Assembly (NCBI RefSeq): GCF_026151205.1 | Contig: NC_087072.1 | Span: 10,826,169 to 10,890,168, forward strand | Source of the DNA: Bolinopsis microptera | Taxonomy: Eukaryota; Ctenophora; Tentaculata; Lobata; Bolinopsidae | DNA length: 64,000 bases | Reading direction: 5' to 3' | Shown here: positions 33,490 through 45,600 of the stretch, piece after piece | Numbering within the stretch: position 1 is the stretch's first letter | Layout of the letters: every line of letters begins with the position of its first letter | Made by a program: the position numbers and the translations under genes | Notes under the pieces: model-generated | Database searches by the model: none | The model's input: the letters and a program-made list of their open reading frames with translations, nothing else | Told to the model about the DNA's origin: nothing

Positions 33490-36290
33490 TTATAAATTTC
33501 AGTGCAATTCTATGGGGCTGTTTCAGGCTTCCTAGAACTGACTTATGTCGGCTTCTTGGTCCGAGCAACTACAATTCCTCGCCACACGTCGCGGTCAAGC
33601 ATAACAGATCTTATCTCTTCAACACAGGAAAGGCTGGTGTCCTTCTTTAGCATGTCCAGAAACGTAAGATGGGGCCTCCCCGGTCTCCTGTATCCATGCT
33701 GAGGGTCCCAGAACAGAAGTTGGTTTGCCAGAAGGTCGTCATGCCTGGCTACATGTCCAGCCAGTCTCATTCTTCTGGAGGCTATCATCGCTGATGGCTT
33801 GGGGATGTTGCCGTATAAATCACTGTTGTTGATGATTTGTGGCCAACGTATGTTCAAGGCCATCCGGAGCATTCTAGTGTAGCATCCATTGATCCGCTTA
33901 GTCGTGGATTGGCTTATCGTCCAAGCTTCAGAGCCGTACAGGAGTACGGGCTCAACCGTTGCTCGAAAGACACGGATCTTTAAGTCCCTGCGCATTCCAG
34001 ACTTCCAGGTTGTCTTTAACTGATGACAGGCCCCCCATGCCTTTGCTTTCCTAACATCAAAGTCCTTCTCCGCACTCATTATTCTGCTTCCAAGGTAGAC
34101 AAAGTCATCGACTTGCTCTATCTCCTGCCCACTTGCTACTTTAATGACGGTAGAGTCAGACTCAGAGAGATTGACTCTGATGTACTTCGTCTTACTCTCG
34201 TTGAGGTGGGTCCAACGGAGTTAGCAGCCAGCTCCACACTGAGGAGAAGATCTTGCGCTTGCTCTGCGGTGTCTGTTGTCAGTGCAAGATCTTCAGCAAA
34301 GTCGACATCTGTCACCTTAACTGCTGGGTATCTCCTGCTTCTTCTGGGGTTGACAGTGAAGCCCAGATCTTTGCCTCTAAGTGCTGTTGTCATCACATAG
34401 TCAATGACAATCACGAAGAGGTAGGGCGCCAGTGTATCTCCCTGCATAACTCCAGCAAGTATAAGGAAAGCTTCAGTCAGACCATCCTCCGTGATGACTC
34501 GTGCCATGGTGTCCTTGTACATAGCATCTATCAGCCTAACAATGGGCTCTGGTATCCCATATGCCAGGAGTATCTTCATCAATATACCCCTATGAATGCT
34601 ATCAAAGGCCTTTTTAAAATCGATGAACAAGAGAAGGGCGGTCAGGTTTTTGTCTCTAGCCCCCTCCAAGATCCTCCTTAGACACAGAATGTGGCTGGTG
34701 GTACTGCGTCCCTCCCGAAATCCGTTTTGGTTGATCCTCAGGATTTTCTCCATCGCTGGTTTGATTCTGTTAAGGATCATACGATTCAGGGTCTTACTAA
34801 CAATGGACGTAAGAGCGATTCCTCTGTAGTTATCCACTTTAGTTAGATTTCCTTTCTTTGGCACAGGCACGATGTTGAGTTGCCGCCATTGATCAGGGAT
34901 TTTTCCATCAACCAGAGCGCTGTTACAGAACTCTAGAATCAGGTCGTCCATGTCAACTCTTTTGAGAATCTCTGGAGCTATGCCATCATCACCATAGGCC
35001 TTACCCTCCTTGATCTGCTTCCTCGCCTCCGCTAACTCCTCCCTGCAAAACAGACCAGTCTCTATATCCTGCTGGGGGTGGATGGTTTGGATAACTATTT
35101 CCTGGTCAGGTACAGATGGTGGTTGACCCAGGAGCTTAGTGAAATGGTCCTTCCAGCTCTTCAATCTCCCCTCTGCACTACCTCCATCAACCAGGCTGCA
35201 TGGCTTGCTTTTCCTGCCATTTATGTCATTAATAAGGTCCCAGCTTTCTTTATTCTTGCACCTGTCAGCAGCATCCTCAGCCCGCCTGATCCGAGAAACA
35301 AGAGTCTCCTCCTCTACCTCTTTGTAGCTCACTGCAAGTGCATCCTTACACTCCTTAACTACCACTCTACTCTCCTCTGTAGGATTCTCATGATATGCGT
35401 CTTTGGCCTGAAACAGAGTTCTCCTCCTCTCCGATACCCTAGGATCTTGGGAGGGGTTGTTACGTTGTCTTCTTGGGATGGGCTTAAGCAACTTATGATT
35501 GGTTGCTTTCACGGCATCCATAAGCTTTCCGTACTGAATCGTGGGATCGTTCTGCTCACTAGATTCTTCCTCCAGTAGCATAGAGAATCTGTTTTTCACC
35601 TCCACAGAATACAAGGCTTGCAACTCCTTATTCTCTTTGAGCAGTCTGTAGTCATATCTTACTACTCTAGGTGCATTCTGGCACTTTCGCAGGCTGAGTT
35701 TGACTGAACTAACTACTAGACGGTGGTCCGACCCAAGAGAGTTAAAAGAATTGGAGACAACAGTGTCCTTGACTGAGTTACGCCACTTCTTCCTTATCAG
35801 GATGTAGTCAATCTGACTCTTGCTCAGTGTTCCGTCAGAGAGATACGTCCATAGTTTACCGGGACGTTTCTGGAATCGGTGGTTTGTTGCCTCAAGGTTT
35901 CCCTCCAACAAAGTATCCCTGAGAAGCGATCCGTTTCTGTTGGATACTCGATGCCAGTACCAACCTGAATCCTCCTCATTCAATCTGCTAAGATGGGCGT
36001 TAAGATCACCAACAACCATTAGCAGATGATGGGCTGCAGCTGGTACCTCTCCTAATGCAGATCTTAGTCCCTCGTGAAAGTCCTCTGCCTCTTCATTTGA
36101 TGCTGCTTCAGTGGGACTGTACACCGTTATTACTGTAAGCCGTGGGTTTCCATCAAAGGATATGAGAAAAATTCGCTTCCCAAACGATTTCATGAGACTC
36201 ACTGCTTTGTAGGCCTGCTTGGTCAGCATAAACCCAACTCCACCAGTAGCAGCTTGTCGGGTATTTCTCCAAGCAGGTGTGGCTTCCTAG
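33490..36290 (-). mobile_element. 5'-truncated RTE-type LINE
   Basis: It contains the endonuclease remainder, reverse transcriptase and C-terminal region on the minus strand (coding about 36285 to 33543). The 5' end is lost in the middle of the endonuclease. The 3' flank near 33440-33478 has ACCTGACCCTAA-type short repeats, possibly the terminal repeats that RTE elements often carry. Confidence 0.8.
33543..36285 (-). pseudogene. Decayed endonuclease-reverse transcriptase of an RTE-type LINE
   Basis: The main frame 36229-34136 runs from an endonuclease part (VVGDLNAHL, SQIDYILI, LGSDHRLV) into reverse transcriptase (NYRGIALTSIVSKTLNRM, LLFIDFKKAFDS, GVMQGDTLAPYLF). The catalytic box reads FAEDLAL in place of FADD, so the second metal-binding Asp is changed to Glu. 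Frame breaks occur near 36230 (upstream reading continues in another frame: YPTSCYWWSW region) and near 34100-34200. After the second break the frame 34079-33543 carries the tail (PVLLYGSEAWTISQSTTK, RPGRPHLTF). The copy is very likely inactive. Confidence 0.85.
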
Positions 36291-37109
36291 AAAGTGCTCG
36301 ATTGTTTTAATAATTACACTGAGAAAAATAAAACTATTTAAATCCAATTCACACGTTGTTATGGTATTTTATTCAATAAAAATGGTAAAAGCGGTAAATA
36401 TAAGTAGGTTCCAAAATTAAGATAAAAAATTATATTTATAATTGAAACCTGACAGTCCTGCCGATAACGTCTTACTTAAATACGTGTTTAAATCCTTCAG
36501 TACCATAGGTACATTGTACGTGAGAGTCTGAATAATATGGAGACCTGGAATTTCCTTGAATTTCTAGACCCAATATTCCAGACTCTTTTGTATCTAAGAC
36601 AAATGGGAAATAATTCTAACTGTACTATCAAAGACAGCCTGTCGATGGATGACGCCGTAACCTTAATTATAAATGATAACGTTGAAATTTAACAAATTGT
36701 ATTCCTTAAATCTTTGTATCATCTTGGTTCCTATAAATCATATTTCCTTATTGACTGCTCTATTCACGAAACGGCTACTACGCAGCCATTGCATTATGCT
36801 GCGATCATTTATGCGTCCATGTTATATCCGTGATGAAGACTTGTTTAAGGTTATTATAATGTTACAACCAGATAATCTCATAACTTTTTTTACTTTATCA
36901 TCTTCTTGCCCGATACCCATATTGCCTTAATTATAAATACCAATTGCTCTGACAATGCCCTAGAAGCACGTATTTAGTTCTGAGCACGTGATCAGGTTTT
37001 AGGGCGTATGGTTATCGGGCAGGACGATTATGGCTTTGTTCGTTACACCTTCACAAACCAAAGTTTTATTTCCATTTCATTTCCAACTACAAACACATTT
37101 TTCGTAGCC
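36291..37109. other. Intergenic, upstream of a plus-strand gene run
   Basis: No gene was recognised. It probably includes the promoter of the small gene starting at 37110. Confidence 0.45.
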
Positions 37110-37726
37110 ATGAGTGCCGTGCGAGCTTTCAGCTCTTTTACGGGGAAGAGCCTCAAGTATACACCCATGGCCTGGCAGACCAAGATGGAGTTCATGAAAG
37201 CAACGTTATTGTGTTTCCTTCCTGTTGGATCCTGGGCAGTTTATCAAGAGACAGAACTTTATAAAATAAGGTTGGTATGTTAGTTATTAGTTGGTATGTT
37301 AGTTGGTATGTTAGTTATAGCACGTGCTTCCCACAATTTTTGATCTATTTGGATTATCTTTTAGCTTTGAATTTGATTCGGTCAGACATGTTTAAAATTG
37401 TTTTCATCTACAAATTGTATCGGCATCCAATATCTTCCGTGTAGTGATAAAATTTATATTATTGATCTATTATAGATATCTTGAAATTAAAAATTGGCCC
37501 CCCAAAATTGTAATGAAATCTAAGACCATCATTTCATTTCAGGACAGATGACTCATATCTTGATGAAATCTTGAAGGGTTCAGAAGCAATGACTCAGCCT
37601 GGAGCGCCCCAGAACACAGGAATGACAAAACAACAGTTCCAGGCGCAGTATTCTGATAAAATTAATACAGAGGAATCTAGAGTTAAGAAAAGATTAGAAG
37701 AAGAGGCCTACGCTGCCCTGAAATAA
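37110..37726 (+). CDS. Unidentified 114-aa protein with one hydrophobic segment
   Basis: Exon 1 is 37110-37270 and exon 2 is 37543-37726; the GT-AG junction splits an Arg codon. The N-terminus (MSAVRAFSSFTGKSLKY) is basic and Ser-rich and could be a mitochondrial presequence. Residues about 31-46 (ATLLCFLPVGSWAVY) form a single hydrophobic span. A hydrophilic, Gln-rich tail follows, ending in a charged helix (RVKKRLEEEAYAALK). This layout is typical of small inner-mitochondrial-membrane assembly factors or respiratory accessory subunits, but I do not recognise the family. An AATAAA lies at 38160. The intron donor is embedded in a GTTGGTATGTTA repeat (37271-37318). Confidence 0.7.
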
Positions 37727-38310
37727 GGAAATCTTATTTATTAGTTGGTTTTCAGAATGGAAGCAGATGAACTTTGGTGTGGACTCAATTTGCTGTTTAG
37801 TGGCACAGTGTTTATATACATCTTCATCTTATTTTCTAGATTTGAGGGATTTTGCCTCAGGGTTATTGACTGGTAATTTGAAAAACGGAGCAGTATTTGA
37901 AGAATAGAGCTGAGGATATAACTTGTGAAGAATAGACTTGGATTGTAGCTAAATTTGAGGCTCGCTTGAGACCATTCCCGTTTGCAAGAAACAGTGTACA
38001 AATCAAGTTTATAATGATTGATTTGTAGTTAGTAGCACATAGCATTATACCGTGACCCATGGCCGTTCCGATGATTTGTCGGAAGTGTTGAATTTTTGTG
38101 TTTAGAATTGTTTACAGATTGTTACTTTTATAAATTGTTTAATTTATTACCATTTGAGTAAATAAACTTGACTTTGTTTATGATTATGTACAATTTTGAT
38201 GGGTAAAAATGTATCGGTCTTCCCTCTCTCCATTCAACAATATTTTACATTCTCCAATCTGAACAGAATTCACATTTGCTTGACTTAATCACCTTCATTT
38301 TTCGCAGAAT

Positions 38311-38429
38311 ATGACCATGATAAGAATGACGATGTGAACATGCTAACTCCAGACGCGGATACTTTGTTGATACCTCACTATGACACAGACTCAAGTGACT
38401 ACATTAGAAGAAGTGTGTCCGAGGTGTAG
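38311..38429 (+). promoter_or_regulatory. Two upstream open frames in the MNAT1 leader
   Basis: Downstream of an acceptor-like TTTTCGCAG (ending 38307), a 9-codon frame (38311-38337, MTMIRMTM-stop) is followed by a 30-codon frame (38340-38429, MLTPDADTLLIP...). The latter overlaps the MNAT1 start at 38380 in a different frame. Such overlapping upstream frames usually lower translation of the main frame. Whether the leader is transcribed this way is inference. Confidence 0.45.
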
Positions 38430-39306
38430 GACCAGCAACTATCAGAACAAATCTCTGAAACTCCTAGTTAACGAGTGCGGACATGATCTCTGTGACAAGT
38501 GTGTGGAACATCTCTTTATCAGAGGCTCCGCTCCCTGCCCGGGCTGCAAGCTAATCTTGAAGAAAAATGGGTTTAAGACTAAAAGATTTGAAGATTTTAG
38601 TGTGGAGCGTGAGGTTGATGTCAGGAAGCGTATCCTGAAAGTCTATAACAAAACAGAGGATGATTTTCCTTCTTTGAGAGAGTTTAATGATTATCTTGAA
38701 GATATTGAAGAAATTGTATTTAACTTTGCCAACACCGTTGATGTTGAAGAAACTACAGCCAAAGTTGAAGCTTACAAGAAAGATAACTTCAAGATAATAC
38801 AAAAGAACAGGGTTGCTCAGAGTCGACAAGAAGCATACCTCAAAGAGAAAACGCTTGCGGAGGAAAAGGAATCAGAAGAACGTCGAGCTCATGAACAAGA
38901 GTGTGAGATGATGGAGGAAATGGAGCGTGTAGAACGGAAGAAGAAACTCCTAGATCAGATAGCCAGCTCAGATCGCCCAGCTGATGAGATCTTGTTGCTC
39001 CACAAAGAGGAGGAGGAAACTGTGATCAACAAGAGATCCCTTCACTCCATGTCTGCGTATAACAGCGGCTTCAGTATTGCCATGATAAACAGTGCTAAAC
39101 CTATCACCGACACCAAGGTCTTTATCTACAAGTATGAAGATGGTATGGGTGATAATTGTGGTCCTAAGACTTCAGAGGAAACCATCCAGGAATATGCGGA
39201 GGATGTGGTTGTCAGTGATGTGGCCCTGGCGGGCGGGTTTTTAAGGGATTATGTTGTACATAGACCTGTTGATGATGCCTACTCGGGACTTTTAATTTTC
39301 CACTAA
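38380..39306 (+). CDS. MNAT1: CDK-activating kinase assembly factor MAT1, intronless coding region
   Basis: A single 308-codon frame covers the whole protein (human 309 aa). MAT1 stabilises CDK7-cyclin H and anchors the kinase to TFIIH in the nucleus. The N-terminal RING finger is complete: CPRC, then CGHDLC, CDKC and CPGC with family spacing. It is followed by the conserved KRILKVYNKTEDDFPSLREF block. A Glu/Arg-rich coiled coil fills about residues 110-210, and the C-terminal CDK7-cyclin H-binding end closes with VDDAYSGLLIF, close to the family ending DAFSGLF. The lack of introns contrasts with its neighbours. An acceptor-like site at 38307 suggests a spliced or trans-spliced leader. A polyadenylation motif AATAAA overlaps the stop region (39304). 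The NDUFAF5 start lies only 312 bp downstream. Confidence 0.95.
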   Translation: MTQTQVTTLEEVCPRCRTSNYQNKSLKLLVNECGHDLCDKCVEHLFIRGSAPCPGCKLILKKNGFKTKRFEDFSVEREVDVRKRILKVYNKTEDDFPSLREFNDYLEDIEEIVFNFANTVDVEETTAKVEAYKKDNFKIIQKNRVAQSRQEAYLKEKTLAEEKESEERRAHEQECEMMEEMERVERKKKLLDQIASSDRPADEILLLHKEEEETVINKRSLHSMSAYNSGFSIAMINSAKPITDTKVFIYKYEDGMGDNCGPKTSEETIQEYAEDVVVSDVALAGGFLRDYVVHRPVDDAYSGLLIFH

Positions 39307-39617
39307 TAAAGTATTTTGATGATAGTCATTTCTAGGTATTTATTTTAGATTTAAATTTGTTATTCTTCTTACATTTTTATCAATTTTAGTTGCTCATTTC
39401 ATTGAGTGTGTGAACTGTTTTAGAAATTATAATCAGTTTATTCTTAATTAATTAGCAACACCGTTTTTCTTGGCACTCTCCATGAAATACAAACAAGTTT
39501 AAGATGCTTAATTAACATAGCTCATGAACTGATGCACGATCCTCAATTTACCATGTTAAATAACACTATGCCCGCTTGAGACGTGTTTTATTTTCTATAA
39601 ATAAGCAACATTTCCAG

Positions 39618-42600
39618 ATGTTTTGCTCACGAACCCTTTCTTCTATCTCCAAGAGAAACCTACTCTGTCTCCGGCTACGTAGTGTCTCGACCTTTAACTC
39701 CCAGAGGAAAGCACTTCAAAGGAACAGAGCTGCTAAACTGCCTAATCACCACCAGTTTGACTACCTGAAGGATGGGATTGCGGAGATATTGGCTGGTAAG
39801 TTAAATGCGTAAATTGTTTTTATGTTATAGGCAACTAACCTGCTGGTTGCTGTTTTTAAATAAATCGTTTGCTGGAGAGCGGAAAGTCCTCGGCAGTAAT
39901 AATTGTAAAATTCAACGAACTCATATTCTGTTAAACTATGGCAAATTCTAAGAATTGTTATGGTGTCTAGTCGATCATCATCTCATAAAATGGCCCTCTG
40001 ATGAAACGCAACTAATTGATTATTCTATGTGGAGCCATTTCCATTGCCTCGGTGTGCATAAGCTTGCTGCTTGGTTATATTATGAACAGTACTTCAATTG
40101 ACTGAGCATGATATCTGTTCATTTAAGTGAACGATTTAATATTTTGTCGAGAAATGGTTGGTTGACCCGTCTAATTTAGAGGGGCTCTAGACAGGAGCTT
40201 ACAGCAGTTAAGAGGCTCTAAACTATGGAAATACAGTTGTATCCCAACTTTATATTAGTAAACGCCAACAACCACTTCCTTAACTCTTTACTCTTCTAGT
40301 TAACTAAAACCAATTTAAGCTGCTCTTCAAGCTAACAGACAATTAATCAACCCCCTCCCCCAGATAGGATCACCGACATTAGCCGAGACTTCCCCAAGAT
40401 AGTAGATCTGGGAGCGGGGAAAGGTCACGTGTACAAACACGTGAACACCTACACCACAAATACAGTGGTGGAGTGTGATACTGCTCAGGAGTGTCTTAAT
40501 CTTCCCAGGCAAAATATCGAGGTACATTTAATTATTTAGATGTTTAACGATTAAATACTCAAGTTCATCCCTCAAGACGGGTAGTTATCTGGCGACAATA
40601 TAAATGATTGCTCAATTACCAAATTACCCAATCATTCACGAGAATATTTTGTAACCCAGTCCCCGGCGCATTTCACTAATGTAGTCTCAAGTTTTCGATC
40701 ACATTCGTAAATGGCTTTGTCGATTATTGATAGTGTTTCTCTTTACCGCCTTGGTTAATAGTATTTCACTAAATAAGTACATTATAATATGTCGCAACCA
40801 ATTAAAATCGAACTCCATAATTTTGACATACCTATATTATATTTTGATAAACCGATTGTAGACAGTTTGATAAAAAATAAATTGTACAGTTCAAAGAAAA
40901 CCAGGCGAACGCATCGATTCAGGTGTTTAAATTGAGCAAAAAGTGACAAAGTAATTTGTCAACGACTCCAAATATGGTTGGCTCTCTCTCCGGACGTGAT
41001 CGGGAAGGGTCCTAAATGAGGCATTTATATTCAAAGTCTTGGATCAATGTTTTGCGAGCGTGTAACTATATTCCAGAAGTTATGATGTTCCCATCGTGAT
41101 CGTTTTCATGAACTTAACAATTTGTGTGCACTGTGCACCTTGCAAATGCGTACAATTTAAATCGCCCCCTAATATAACGTCTACTGTAATGTTTCCAGTT
41201 ACAGCTTAAGAATCTGTCTTAAAATTATAAAATTGTTTTGAATGTTCCAGTTGAAATTTGACACTATTTCAAACTCTTGACTCCCTGAACATGGGTTTAA
41301 CTGAGTCTCTAATTCTTAGCGTTCCTGTTGTACTTAATTCCCTACAGGGCTTAAAGACAGAGCAAATCCTGCTGGAGTCTGACGATACCCTGCCATTTGA
41401 GAACAGCTCCCAAGATTTGATAATCTCTAACTTGTGGCTACATTGGGTCAATGAACTGCCTAAACTCTTTAGAGAGGTGAGTTTTAGCAATTTTAGGACG
41501 CGCACGGTTACACGTGCGGTAACACTCTGCACGTGGTAGAACTTCACTTCAATTATCGCTGTGGGGGTGCTAAAATTAAAGGTATCATCAAATCAGTATA
41601 TTCGTAAACTAAGAACAACTTCGTTTCCGTTCGTCTCCAGACATGATTAAGTCGCTGCAGGATCATTATATAAGTTAATCATTTAAACTAAACTGTTTTA
41701 CTTAAATATGTGCCCAATATCTGAGAGGTTATCTGCATTGTATCAACACTTCTAGTCGCAAGTGTAGCCCAATCAGAAATTGTCACAGACCGCCTACCCG
41801 CTTTAGCCAGATCAAGATATTCCAATATTATACTATGTGGGCTCTCTTTGTCAAGCATGTTTAATCGGCAATGTATAATATAACTTATATCTTACTGAAC
41901 ATATTGAAATACTTTGAATAACTGTGAAATTCACGTTAATAACTCGGGTTGTATAATCCTATTTGTTAGTTTTACTGAGATCATAATACTTTTTTAGACA
42001 TATCACATTTTGTGTTTCGCCTCATAATAATATGATCTCTCAAATGTACTTCATAGTGTAGATTCTATAATTTCTGTCGTTTGCCCCTGATTTGTGACGG
42101 TTTAAATTGTTAAATGTAATCGTCTTCTCGCACCTTTTTGCCCCGTGGCCCGTCTATTTGGTACGGAAGGTTGAGAATAAATACTCTAAAAGTTAGCTGC
42201 AGAATGATAATTAAGAAACTAAGAGATAACAATGTACAATGTACAATGTACTCCGTGCGTCATGAGGTGCCCGTTCCACATGGCGGTATGTTTGATCAGT
42301 TGAATAACTTGTTATGAACTTGTAGTTCTAGCAAACATTCCATTGAGTTACATTGCGGAGTGTGTGGATTGTTTATTGTGTACATATATTGATACAATAT
42401 ACATGTACATCATTAGTAATCTATATTGTTATCACCGGTGCGTGGAGAATAGATAGATACTCGAAGTTCAAGTGAAAGATAGTATGATGATAAAATCAGA
42501 ATAATTGGAGTCCTGAACAAACTAAGATCGCAGAACCTTGACCCTTACGCTAAACCTACATGTTTCGGAGAGGTCTAAGTTTATAATTAAAACAAGGTAG

Positions 42601-45600
42601 TTAACCGTTGTTTAACTATCCTCTCTACGAACTAGTGGTTTTAACTGTCCTCTTTACGGACTAGTGGTTTAACCCGTAAATATCAAGAGATATTTGGTCC
42701 TTGTGGAAGGTTCTAGAAGAATCAGGAGAGAGCTAGGAACTAGCTCGATTCAATCTATAACAGATCCCTACGGACACAGAAAAAGATTTTATTGGTAGAT
42801 AAAATCTTTACGGGGTTTTTATTATACGTCCACAATTTTGAAAAACAAGCTATGGGTCTTGTCACAAATATCTCACATATTGAAAATCAAATGTTAACAC
42901 GAATTCACAGATTTAATTCTTCTCCATATTCTATTAAAAATAATTTACACGAATTGTTCGTTGGTCTTCAAGGAAATTTTATTTTCTCCAGTCTGTTTCA
43001 TTTATTAAAAACTATAGTTTTCGGATTGTCCATTTAGAAGTATTTCAATGAGCCGTTGTTGGCGTGAGCTGATGTTCATCAACTAGGATCGTGTCTATTC
43101 TTGTTAGTTAAGCTTTAGTATGACGGTTGATCCAGAAGGTAAGTCTTTCGCCCAACTATTGTCAACTTAGATCTTCAAGGTCTTTGGGGTGATGTGGGCT
43201 CTAATAGTGTCTTCTAAGGACTAAGTGAGGTAAATGCAGGAGAAATTTTCAGGGCTTCATGAGGGCGGAAGTGACGTTTAGGACTTCGGTGGAGAAGAAG
43301 TAATGTGCAGGGCTTCAATAGAGCAGGAGTGACGTTTAGGACTTCAGTAGAGAAGAAGTAATGTGTAGGGCTTCAATAGAGCAGGAGTGACGTTTAGGAC
43401 TTCAGTAGAGAAGAAGTAATGTGTAGGGCTTCAATAGAGCGGTAGTAACATGTGGGTAAGGGTCCATAGAAGAAGGGTTTAATCAACTGTACATTATAAA
43501 CAGTAAGCCAGTGCAACGTACTCACTACTCAACTATACATCACTGATCCGAATTAGGAACCAGTTTTATTCGCACTACAAATGGTGAAACTGGAACACAA
43601 CACATTTTGCCACATCGAAACTTAGTACATTTACCATGTTGAAACTGGTTAACATGTTGAAACCCTAGCTAGGTGGTAGGTAATCACTTCTATTTCTCAG
43701 GTGGAGAGGGTTCTCACTCCTGACGGTGTGTTTATTGGGTCTATGTTCGCAGCTGAAACAGTTTACCAGCTGCGGGTCAGTCTACAGCAGGCTGAACTCG
43801 AGAGAACAGGTTTGTTCTTAGAAATTTCTAGAACGTTTCATACATATTTTGATCAAATTGGGAAACTTATTATAAAATATATATTCTACTATTTTATGAT
43901 AATTTTATGAGAATAATGAGCTGTTATTGTCATTTTCACATGTCCCTTTAAAAAATAAATATGCAAACTCAATTGTGAATGTAATTACGGTAAAAAGGGG
44001 CGCATTAAATAACGTTTACATATTAATTAAAATTTAAAGCACGTTTTCGGCATATAATTCTGTATGCAGAAAAATGGGTCAATAAAAACATAATGGGATG
44101 GAAGTGCTTTAACCAAGTGTATATAATATGAAGAACTTGTTTTAATTCTAAATGAAAAGCTCGAATAAATTTAAATAAAACAATGTCAATGTCCTAGAAC
44201 TAGAAGTGGTACTGGTACACACTGGTACATTGAAATTTAATAATAGAAGACGTTTAGCTAGAGACCTATTTAATTCAGTTCCACGATGAATTCTGCGAGA
44301 TTGGTTTGACAGATGTCTGCACCTACTTATTGCAGCCTTCTTGCATATTATTGAACTTTGCGTGCTGTTTATACTTCCAAATCTTGTACAGTGAAATTAT
44401 TCTTGACGAAGAGGAATTGTTCATTTGTTCTCGAATTTAAGTTTATATAGGCCTGGGGGCACGAATTAGGCATTTTGACGGCGCAATGAATGTGGTATTG
44501 CAATTGAAGGTTATAGAATGTTAATGTGACTAAGTGAGGTCATCTCCGATTTAGATTTTGACAAAAATTTGCTAGAAAATACAGAGAAATCGGCAAAAAT
44601 TGGGTCAACTGATTACAATTGCACACATTGTTGCCATAAATGCAGATATGTTGCATTTAGTATGAGCTGCATGTGGTCGGTTATCGCTACATAAACCCCT
44701 GATTATTGGTAGCATTAGAGGTCTCTATTGGTCATCTAGTGGTATCTTAATCACTAGTCAGTCCGTTATCACGCTTTGAAACAGCAGATTTGAGTAGCAA
44801 TCCCGTGACTGAATCTAGTTTATCTTTTGTCTACTTACCTTTTGTCTACCTATGATAATAATGGGCTGTCCCTGTTGTTTATTTGGGTAATCAACTTAAT
44901 ATTAACCATTCTTATTATTCTTATTAGAAGTTAACTTTTAACTGCGCTCCTGCACTGTACTAGTTGTTTAATAACCAGGCTTGTTTCAGGTGGTATCGCA
45001 CCGCACATATCACCATTCGTAACACCAGCAGACTTGGGATCCTTACTGACTGGAGCTAGGTTCTGTATGATAACACTTGACAGTGAGGACATCACCATAA
45101 CCTATCCGGATCTATACTTCCTGATGAGAGATATCCAAGTGAGTACCCGGCATCAACACGGCATATTCACAAAAACTCATGCAACTTATTACTTATTCAT
45201 GCGTTTTACCGAAACTTTTGTTTATTTAAATGATTTGGTGGGCCAATGTAGTTTCTATCATACGGCATACAGAACACATCATGTAACTGAAACTACATAC
45301 GAATACCTAACGGAGGCAATGTAAGTGAACCCATTTTAGTGATGGTATCTGGCAATACATGTTGCACAATACTAGTACAGCATTTGATGATATTATTTCA
45401 GGAGTCATGTTATTCTTAGCACCATGCCCATTGCCCCGTGTATTTCCAGTGTATTCCGCTCCTTTTATAAGTCTGCACTTGTTCTATGTGCAGGGGACCT
45501 CACACAAAGAATGCTTCAAGTTCTGCAGTGGGAGCGTTACAAATACCGTCAGTGCTTTATATAGTCAAATACTTTGCTCGTTTTTATATCGTTTTTACTT

